Assembly (NCBI GenBank): GCA_011390055.1
Contig: JAABTC010000099.1
Location: 1-6,737 of the forward strand
DNA length: 6,737 nt
Direction: 5' to 3'
From: Burkholderiales bacterium
GTDB lineage: Bacteria > Pseudomonadota > Gammaproteobacteria > Burkholderiales > Burkholderiaceae_C
Within the stretch, counting starts at the first letter, position 1; the number at the start of each line of letters is the position of its first letter. Below the pieces are notes generated by a model. It made no database searches, was not told where the DNA came from, and saw only the letters and a program-made list of their open reading frames with translations. The position numbers were made by a program, and so were the translations under genes. Below are positions 1 to 4,878 of this stretch, one piece after another.

Positions 1-1176
1 GAAAATCGCCGTGAAGAGACCCACCGGGATGCCGATGGCGCGCTGCACGATGCCGGAATAGAAGTCGACGTTCGGGTAGAGCTTGCGCGCCACGAAGTAT
101 TCGTCTTCCAGGGCGATCTTCTCCAGCGCCATCGCCAGCTTGAAGAGCGGGTCGTCGTGCAAGCCGAGCGAGCCCAGCACCTCGTGGCAGGTTTCGCGCA
201 TCAGCTTGGCCCGCGGGTCGTAGTTCTTGTAGACGCGGTGGCCGAAGCCCATCAACTTGACGCCGCTGTTCTTGTCCTTCACCTGCTTGATGAACTCGCC
301 GATGCGCTCGACGCCGCCGTTCTTCTGGATCTCCTCGAGCATGTTCAGCGCGGCCTCGTTGGCCCCGCCGTGCGCCGGGCCCCACAGACAGGCCACGCCG
401 GCGGCGATGGCGGCGAAGGGGTTGGTGCCCGAGCTGCCGCACAAGCGCACGGTCGACGTCGAGGCGTTCTGCTCGTGGTCGGCATGCAGGATGAAGATAC
501 GGTCGAGCGCGCGCACGACCACGTCGTTGGGCTCGTAGTCCTCGCAGGGCGTCGCGAACATCATGCGGGTGAAGTTCGCGGTGTACGAGAGCGAATTCTT
601 CGGGTAGATGTAGGGCTGGCCGATACCGTACTTGTAGGCCATCGCCACCAGCGTGGGCATCTTGGCGATCAGCCGGATCGCCGAGATCTCGCGGTGCTTC
701 GGGTTGTGGATGTCGGTGCTGTCGTGGTAGAAGGCCGAAAGGCCGCCGACCAGCCCGGTCATCACCGCCATCGGGTGCGCATCGCGCCGGAAGCCTCGCA
801 GGAAGAACTGCATCTGCTCGTTGACCATCGTGTGGTTGGTCACCAGCTTCACGAAGCCGTCCTTCTGCGGCGTATCGGGCAATTCGCCGTTGAGCAGCAG
901 GTAGCAGACCTCGAGGAAGTCGCACTGTTCGGCGAGCTGCTCGATCGGGTAGCCGCGGTACAGCAGTTCACCCTTGTCGCCGTCGATGTAGGTGATGGTC
1001 GAGTTGCAGGCCGCGGTCGACAGGAAACCCGGGTCGTAGGTGAACTTGCCGGTCTGCGCGTACAGCTTGCGGATGTCGATGACATCCGGGCCCACGGTGC
1101 CCTTGTAGAGCGGCAGGTCCATGCTCGGGCTGCCATCCGAGAACGACAGGGTGGCTTTGACGTCGGAGGGGGTCAT
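1..1176 (-). CDS. gltA: Citrate synthase (type II, hexameric-type), C-terminus cut by window edge
   Basis: Citrate synthase condenses acetyl-CoA with oxaloacetate to form citrate, the entry step of the TCA cycle, in the cytoplasm. The window holds 392 codons from the ATG at 1176. Proteobacterial type II enzymes are about 430 residues, so roughly 40 C-terminal residues lie beyond the left edge. The N-terminal region (about residues 10-80) matches the extra domain of the Gram-negative enzyme, which in E. coli is linked to NADH inhibition; such inhibition here is inference. The HADHEQN motif begins at residue 231. The catalytic triad of the family is visible: His269 in GPAHGGANEA, His313 in GFGHRVYKNYDPRA, and Asp371 in NVDFYSGI. 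The start overlaps the sdhE stop as ATGA, and an AAGGA motif (1192-1188) lies 11 nt upstream inside sdhE, which supports this start and translational coupling. Identity is very secure. Confidence 0.97.
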   Translation of the reverse strand, partial: MTPSDVKATLSFSDGSPSMDLPLYKGTVGPDVIDIRKLYAQTGKFTYDPGFLSTAACNSTITYIDGDKGELLYRGYPIEQLAEQCDFLEVCYLLLNGELPDTPQKDGFVKLVTNHTMVNEQMQFFLRGFRRDAHPMAVMTGLVGGLSAFYHDSTDIHNPKHREISAIRLIAKMPTLVAMAYKYGIGQPYIYPKNSLSYTANFTRMMFATPCEDYEPNDVVVRALDRIFILHADHEQNASTSTVRLCGSSGTNPFAAIAAGVACLWGPAHGGANEAALNMLEEIQKNGGVERIGEFIKQVKDKNSGVKLMGFGHRVYKNYDPRAKLMRETCHEVLGSLGLHDDPLFKLAMALEKIALEDEYFVARKLYPNVDFYSGIVQRAIGIPVGLFTAIF

Positions 1177-1442
1177 GATCGTTGGGGTCCTTCGGTTCGC
1201 ATCAGGGCAAGCACGTTGTGCACATCGGCGCAGTCGAGCTGGTCGCGCGGTTCGCTGCGCGCCAACAGCAGGTCGAGCAGGTCCGGGTCGGGCAGCGTCA
1301 TCAACGCCTGCAATCCGGATGCCTGCTCCTCGGTGAGCGTGGTTTCATGGCGGCGAAAGAAGCGCTCGATGAACAGATCGTTCTCGAGCAGGCCACGCCG
1401 GCTGCGCCACTTGAGGCGGTTGAGCGCAGCGCTGTCGAGCAT
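1173..1442 (-). CDS. sdhE: SdhE, FAD assembly factor for succinate dehydrogenase (SDHAF2/YgfY/CptB family)
   Basis: This small cytoplasmic protein of 89 residues belongs to the SdhE/Sdh5 (DUF339) family, which promotes covalent attachment of FAD to SdhA. The family signature RGxxE is present as RGLLE at residues 16-20, preceded by the basic stretch LKWRSRR and followed by a helical segment typical of the five-helix fold (ENDLFIERFFRRH). The length fits the family (about 80-95 residues). The ATG at 1442 lies 11 bp after the sdhB stop; no strong Shine-Dalgarno sequence is visible, so it may be translated by readthrough coupling from sdhB. The reading frame stays open far upstream into sdhB (to 1997), but that part is an out-of-frame shadow of sdhB and homology begins at MLDSAALNRLKWR. 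The stop overlaps the gltA start by four bases. Its place between sdhB and gltA agrees with a role in maturing the complex encoded just upstream. Confidence 0.93.
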   Translation of the reverse strand: MLDSAALNRLKWRSRRGLLENDLFIERFFRRHETTLTEEQASGLQALMTLPDPDLLDLLLARSEPRDQLDCADVHNVLALMRTEGPQRS

Positions 1443-1453
1443 GGCGATTCGTG

Positions 1454-2158
1454 TCAGACCGCCCGGCGAACCATCAGCTCTTTGATCTTGCCGATGGCGC
1501 GGGCCGGGTTCAGGCTCTTCGGACAAACGTCGACGCAGTTCATGATCGTGTGGCAGCGGAACAGGCGGTACGGATCTTCCAGGTTGTCCAGCCGCTCGGC
1601 GGTACCCTGGTCGCGGCTGTCGGCGATGAAACGGTAGGCCTGCAGCAAGCCGGCCGGGCCGACGAACTTGTCGGGGTTCCACCAGAAGCTCGGGCAGGCG
1701 GTGCTGCAACTTGCACACAGGATGCACTCGTACAGGCCGTTCAGTTCGTCGCGCTCCTCGGGCGACTGCAGACGCTCCTTCTCGGGCGGCTGCGTGTCGT
1801 TGAGCAGGTAAGGCTTGATCGACTCGTACTGCTTGAAGAACTGCGTCATGTCGACGATCAGGTCGCGGACCACCGGCAGGCCCGGCAAGGGCTTGAGCAC
1901 CACCACCCCGGGCAACGTGCGCATGTTGGTCAGGCAGGCCAGGCCGTTCTTGCCGTTGATGTTCATCGCGTCGGAACCGCAGACGCCTTCGCGGCACGAG
2001 CGGCGGAACGACAGCGACGGGTCCACCGCCTTCAGCTTCATCAACGCATCGAGCAGCATGCGCTCCGAGCCGTCGAGCTCGACCTCGAGCGTCTGCATCC
2101 GCGGCTTGGCGTCGGTGTCGGGGTCGTAGCGGTAGATCTGGAACGTTCGTTTGGTCAT
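1454..2158 (-). CDS. sdhB: Succinate dehydrogenase iron-sulfur subunit
   Basis: SdhB (234 residues) carries electrons from the SdhA flavin to the quinone site in the membrane anchor of complex II. The N-terminal ferredoxin-like domain has the [2Fe-2S] ligands Cys55, Cys60, Asp63 and Cys75 (SCREGVCGSDAM ... NGLAC), at the same numbers as in E. coli. The C-terminal domain has the [4Fe-4S] ligands Cys145, Cys148, Cys151 and Cys212. Its [3Fe-4S] ligands are Cys155, Cys202 and Cys208. Trp160 in CPSFWWNPDKF corresponds to the tryptophan lining the quinone pocket in E. coli. The length is normal for the family. The gene starts 13 bp after the sdhA stop, with only a weak GCAGG-like ribosome site, and is followed 11 bp later by sdhE. 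Every cluster ligand is intact, so a functional protein is expected. Confidence 0.98.
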   Translation of the reverse strand: MTKRTFQIYRYDPDTDAKPRMQTLEVELDGSERMLLDALMKLKAVDPSLSFRRSCREGVCGSDAMNINGKNGLACLTNMRTLPGVVVLKPLPGLPVVRDLIVDMTQFFKQYESIKPYLLNDTQPPEKERLQSPEERDELNGLYECILCASCSTACPSFWWNPDKFVGPAGLLQAYRFIADSRDQGTAERLDNLEDPYRLFRCHTIMNCVDVCPKSLNPARAIGKIKELMVRRAV

Positions 2159-2171
2159 TCGGACAGCCTGC

Positions 2172-3971
2172 TCAGAATGTACGCACTTTGGGTGGGATCG
2201 ACTCGGCGGTCAGCGGCTTCAGGTTGACGGGTTTGTAGTCCAGCCTGTTCCCTTCGCTGTACCAGAGCGTGTGCTTCATCCAGACCTCGTCGTTGCGGCC
2301 GTTCGGATGCTCGGGTGTGTCGGGGTAGTCGTCGACCGTGTGTGCCCCACGGCTTTCGTGCCGCGCCGCTGCCGAGACGATGGTGGCGCGCGCCGATTCG
2401 ATCAGGTTCTCGACCTCGAGCGCTTCGATGCGCGCGGTGTTGAAGACCTGGCTCTTGTCTTTCAGCGTGATCGCCTTGACGCGTTCGGCCAGCGCGGCCA
2501 TCTTGGCCACGCCCGCGTCCAGGCTCGCCTGGGTGCGGAACACCCCTGCGTGCTGCTGCATCGCGGTGCGGACGTCGTTGGCCACGTCCTGGGCGTACTC
2601 GCCCGAGACGCTGTTGTCCAGGCGCGCCAGGCGGGCCAGCGAACGGTCGGCCGCATCGGCAGGCAGCGCCTTGTTCGACCGCTGCTTCAAGCCCGCACCG
2701 GCGATGTGCAGGCCGGCCGCGCGGCCGAACACCAACAGGTCGAGCAGCGAGTTGGTGCCCAGGCGGTTGGCGCCGTGCACGCTGACACAGGCGCATTCGC
2801 CCACCGCGTAGAGTCCGTTCACGACTGCGTTCGCATCGCCGTCCTTCGGCGCCACCACCTGGCCGTGGATGTTGGTCGGGATGCCGCCCATCTGGTAGTG
2901 GATCGTCGGCACCACCGGGATCGGCTCCTTGGTGATGTCGACGTTGGCGAAGTTGTGACCGATCTCGAACACGCTCGGCAGGCGCTTCATGATCGTCTCG
3001 CCGCCCAGGTGGGTCATGTCCAGGTTGATGTAGTCCTTGTTCGGACCGCAGCCGCGCCCTTCCTTGATCTCCTGGTCCATGCAGCGCGAAACGAAGTCCC
3101 GCGGCGCCAAGTCTTTCAGCGTCGGCGCATAACGCTCCATGAAACGCTCGCCGGCCGCGTTGCGCAGGATCGCGCCCTCGCCGCGGCAGCCCTCGGTCAG
3201 CAGCACGCCGGCGTTGTGCACCCCGGTGGGGTGGAACTGCCAGAACTCCATGTCCTCGAGCGGGATGCCGGCGCGCGCCGCCATGCCCAGCCCATCGCCG
3301 GTGTTGATGAAGGCGTTGGTGCTGGCGGCATAGATGCGCCCGGCCCCGCCCGTGGCCAGCAACGTGATCTTGGCCTCGAGGATGTGCGCTTCGCCGGTTT
3401 CCATCTCGAGGGCGGTGACGCCGACCACGTCGCCTTCGGCGTCGCGGATCAGGTCCAGGGCCATCCATTCGACGAAGAAGGTGGTGCGCGCCTTCACGTT
3501 TTGCTGGTAAAGCGTGTGCAGCATCGCATGGCCGGTGCGGTCGGCCGCGGCGCAGGCGCGCTGAACCGGCTTTTCGCCGTAGTTGGCGGTGTGGCCGCCG
3601 AAGGGGCGCTGGTAGATCGTGCCGTCCGGGTTGCGGTCGAACGGCATGCCCATGTGCTCGAGCTCGTACACCACTTTCGGTGCTTCCCGGCACATGTACT
3701 CGATGGCGTCCTGGTCACCCAACCAGTCACTGCCCTTGACGGTGTCGAAGAAGTGGTAGTGCCAGTTGTCCTCGCTCATGTTGCCGAGCGAGGCGCCGAT
3801 ACCCCCTTGCGCGGCCACCGTGTGCGAACGCGTCGGGAACACCTTGGACAGGCAGGCGACGTTCAAGCCGGCCTGCGACAGGCGCAGCGAGGCCTGCATG
3901 CCCGAGCCGCCGGCGCCGATGATGACCACATCGAACTTGCGTCGCGGCAGGGATTTCTGAACTGCAACCAT
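2172..3971 (-). CDS. sdhA: Succinate dehydrogenase flavoprotein subunit
   Basis: SdhA (599 residues) oxidises succinate to fumarate on the cytoplasmic face of the inner membrane, with covalently bound FAD. The dinucleotide-binding GAGGSG is at residues 19-24. His50 in RSHTVAAQGG is the expected FAD-linking histidine. Active-site residues by alignment with the E. coli enzyme are His247 (FHPTG), Glu260 (TEGCRGEG), Arg291 (RDFVSR), His358 (HYQMGG) and Arg403 (GANRLG). The C-terminus ends PPKVRTF, as usual for the family. I chose the ATG at 3971, giving MVAVQKSLPRRKFDVV, the usual betaproteobacterial N-terminus as I recall it. It lies 5 bp after the sdhD stop with GGAGG (3987-3983) 11 nt upstream. 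An in-frame GTG at 3989 would add six residues and overlap sdhD, and is less likely. The segment VHNAG at 251-255 differs from the IAGAG of E. coli SdhA, probably ordinary variation. Confidence 0.98.
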   Translation of the reverse strand: MVAVQKSLPRRKFDVVIIGAGGSGMQASLRLSQAGLNVACLSKVFPTRSHTVAAQGGIGASLGNMSEDNWHYHFFDTVKGSDWLGDQDAIEYMCREAPKVVYELEHMGMPFDRNPDGTIYQRPFGGHTANYGEKPVQRACAAADRTGHAMLHTLYQQNVKARTTFFVEWMALDLIRDAEGDVVGVTALEMETGEAHILEAKITLLATGGAGRIYAASTNAFINTGDGLGMAARAGIPLEDMEFWQFHPTGVHNAGVLLTEGCRGEGAILRNAAGERFMERYAPTLKDLAPRDFVSRCMDQEIKEGRGCGPNKDYINLDMTHLGGETIMKRLPSVFEIGHNFANVDITKEPIPVVPTIHYQMGGIPTNIHGQVVAPKDGDANAVVNGLYAVGECACVSVHGANRLGTNSLLDLLVFGRAAGLHIAGAGLKQRSNKALPADAADRSLARLARLDNSVSGEYAQDVANDVRTAMQQHAGVFRTQASLDAGVAKMAALAERVKAITLKDKSQVFNTARIEALEVENLIESARATIVSAAARHESRGAHTVDDYPDTPEHPNGRNDEVWMKHTLWYSEGNRLDYKPVNLKPLTAESIPPKVRTF

Positions 3972-3976
3972 GGTCC

Positions 3977-4339
3977 TTACAGCCTCCACAACACTTGAAC
4001 CGCCCAGCCGGCGCAGCCGACCAGCCAGGCGATCGTGAAGACTTGGAGCGCCAGCTTGACGCCCACCGGCTTCACGTAATCCATCCAGACGTCACGCATG
4101 CCGACCCAGGTGTGGTAGAGCATCGAGACGATCGTGACGAAGGCCAGGACCTTCATCCACTGGGCTGAGAAGATGCCCGACCAGCGCTCGTAGCCAAGCT
4201 TGCCGCCGAACAGCAACTGCGCCACGAGGGCCAGGCTGAACAGCGTCATCAGCAGCGCCGTCACACGCTGCGCCATCCAGTCGGTCAGACCGTAATGGGC
4301 GCCGACGACCAGGCGATGGGTACCGAAATTCTTGTTCAT
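3977..4339 (-). CDS. sdhD: Succinate dehydrogenase membrane anchor subunit SdhD
   Basis: SdhD (120 residues) is one of the two hydrophobic subunits that hold SdhAB to the inner membrane and form the haem b and ubiquinone sites. Three transmembrane helices are visible at about residues 23-44, 62-82 and 93-116. The signature YHTWVGMRDVWMDYVK contains His76, the likely axial haem b ligand (E. coli His71), and Asp87-Tyr88, matching the E. coli Asp82-Tyr83 pair at the quinone site. Length is normal. The ATG lies 7 bp after the sdhC stop. The stop TAA is 5 bp before sdhA, and the last codons (TGG AGG) supply the ribosome site for sdhA, a sign of tight coupling. SdhD sequences diverge quickly between phyla, but the motif plus the position between sdhC and sdhA make the call firm. 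Confidence 0.96.
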   Translation of the reverse strand: MNKNFGTHRLVVGAHYGLTDWMAQRVTALLMTLFSLALVAQLLFGGKLGYERWSGIFSAQWMKVLAFVTIVSMLYHTWVGMRDVWMDYVKPVGVKLALQVFTIAWLVGCAGWAVQVLWRL

Positions 4340-4346
4340 CGAGGCC

Positions 4347-4778
4347 TCAGAAGAAGAACAGTTTCGCGCCGAGCACCAGGGTCAGCAGCCCGCTCAGGCC
4401 GAGCGTGACCAGCGCCGACACGCGACCCTGCTGCAGGCTCACGCTGTGGGTCATGTCCATCCACAGATGGCGCACGCCTGCGATCAGGTGATGCAGGAAG
4501 GCCCAGATCAGCGCCAGCACCACCAGCTTCATGAACCACCCCGGCAGCGGACCCGCCCCGGCCACGAAGGTGCTGGTGAAACGCTCGTACGACACCTCGG
4601 AGGTCAGGCTCACATCGAAGAGCCAGATCACGAAGGGCAGCAGCAGGAACATCAACACACCGCTGATGCGGTGCAGGATCGAGACCCAGCCGGCCAGCGG
4701 AAGCCGGTAGCTGGGAAGCTGGGTCACGTGGATGTTGCGGTAGACAGGGCGTTTCGTTCGTTGCGTCGTATCGGCCAT
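4347..4778 (-). CDS. sdhC: Succinate dehydrogenase cytochrome b556 subunit SdhC
   Basis: SdhC (143 residues from this start) is the cytochrome b subunit of the complex II anchor. The N-terminal motif RNIHVTQLPSYRLPLAG is followed by SILHRISG, in which Ser33 and Arg37 match the E. coli ubiquinone-site residues Ser27 and Arg31. His97 in HHLIAGVRHLWMD corresponds to E. coli His84, an axial haem b ligand. Three transmembrane helices lie at about residues 32-54, 82-103 and 119-141. Two in-frame ATGs exist: 4805 (152 residues) and 4778. I prefer 4778, because TTGGA (4788-4784) is 5 nt upstream of it, the protein then begins just before the conserved PVYRNIH block, and the 4805 ATG would sit almost at the predicted transcription start. 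It is the first gene of the sdh operon and is followed 7 bp later by sdhD. Confidence 0.95.
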   Translation of the reverse strand: MADTTQRTKRPVYRNIHVTQLPSYRLPLAGWVSILHRISGVLMFLLLPFVIWLFDVSLTSEVSYERFTSTFVAGAGPLPGWFMKLVVLALIWAFLHHLIAGVRHLWMDMTHSVSLQQGRVSALVTLGLSGLLTLVLGAKLFFF

Positions 4779-4788
4779 GACAATCCAA

Positions 4789-4802
4789 GCGGATGTTCCC
4801 GC
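4789..4802 (-). promoter_or_regulatory. Small hairpin in the sdhC leader, next to the ribosome site
   Basis: On the minus strand GCGGG (4802-4798) can pair with TCCGC (4793-4789), including one G-U pair, around an AACA loop. It ends one base before the TTGGA ribosome site (4788-4784) of sdhC. It could act as a leader structure affecting initiation or message stability, or could be chance in GC-rich DNA. If translation began at 4805 this would be coding sequence. Confidence 0.25.
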
Positions 4803-4816
4803 CATGAAACCGATTG

Positions 4817-4845
4817 ATTCTATTGCAGTGCAGCAGTCGCAGCGG
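4817..4845 (-). promoter_or_regulatory. Candidate sigma70-type promoter for the sdhCDAB-sdhE-gltA operon
   Basis: On the minus strand TAGAAT (4822-4817) matches five of six bases of the -10 consensus. It sits in the only AT-richer patch of the 100-bp gap between the permease and sdhC. At 17-bp spacing the -35 position (4845-4840, CCGCTG) is a poor match, so the promoter would be weak or activator-dependent. Transcription would start near 4811-4809, giving a leader of about 32 nt to the sdhC ATG at 4778. Prediction by eye only. Confidence 0.4.
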
Positions 4846-4855
4846 CGCCCCGACG

Positions 4856-4873
4856 CCCCTGCGCGCGCAGGGG
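4856..4873. terminator. Perfect 18-nt palindrome after the permease stop; possible transcription terminator without a U-tract
   Basis: CCCCTGCGC followed by GCGCAGGGG is a perfect palindrome. As RNA it would form a 7-bp stem, CCCCTGC/GCAGGGG, with a GCGC loop. It begins 5 nt past the permease TGA (4881-4879) and before the sdhC promoter region, which is where a terminator is expected. No T-run follows on either strand, so it is not a classical intrinsic terminator. It may protect the 3' end of the permease message or work with Rho. Confidence 0.45.
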
Positions 4874-4878
4874 AGAAA

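Noticed and set aside
157..1485. Plus-strand open frame of 442 codons opposite gltA and sdhE
   Set aside because: Same kind of antisense shadow: low-complexity composition (HLVAGFAHQLG, VVVLVDAV), no family resemblance, and it covers two well-identified genes on the other strand.
1443..1997. Upstream extension of the sdhE frame, giving a 274-residue protein
   Set aside because: The extra N-terminal part is an out-of-frame reading of sdhB with composition unlike a real protein; SdhE homology begins at the ATG at 1442 and the length from there fits the family.
1451..2227. Plus-strand open frame of 258 codons opposite sdhB
   Set aside because: Antisense to sdhB, which has every iron-sulfur ligand in frame; no domain or ribosome site supports the plus-strand reading.
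2155..3693. Minus-strand open frame of 512 codons overlapping sdhA in another frame
   Set aside because: Its translation is an Arg/Pro/Gly/His-rich frame-shifted reading of sdhA; the sdhA frame is continuous and contains all active-site residues, so this is not a second gene or a frameshift.
3972..3989. GTG start at 3989 for sdhA
   Set aside because: It would overlap the end of sdhD and place GGAGG inside the new coding sequence; the ATG at 3971 gives the family-typical N-terminus and has an upstream ribosome site.
2151..3998. Plus-strand open frame of 615 codons exactly opposite sdhA
   Set aside because: It is antisense to a fully conserved sdhA, its translation is rich in Val/Arg/Ala/His/Asp/Gln with no recognisable domain, and long antisense frames are expected opposite GC-rich genes with strong codon bias.
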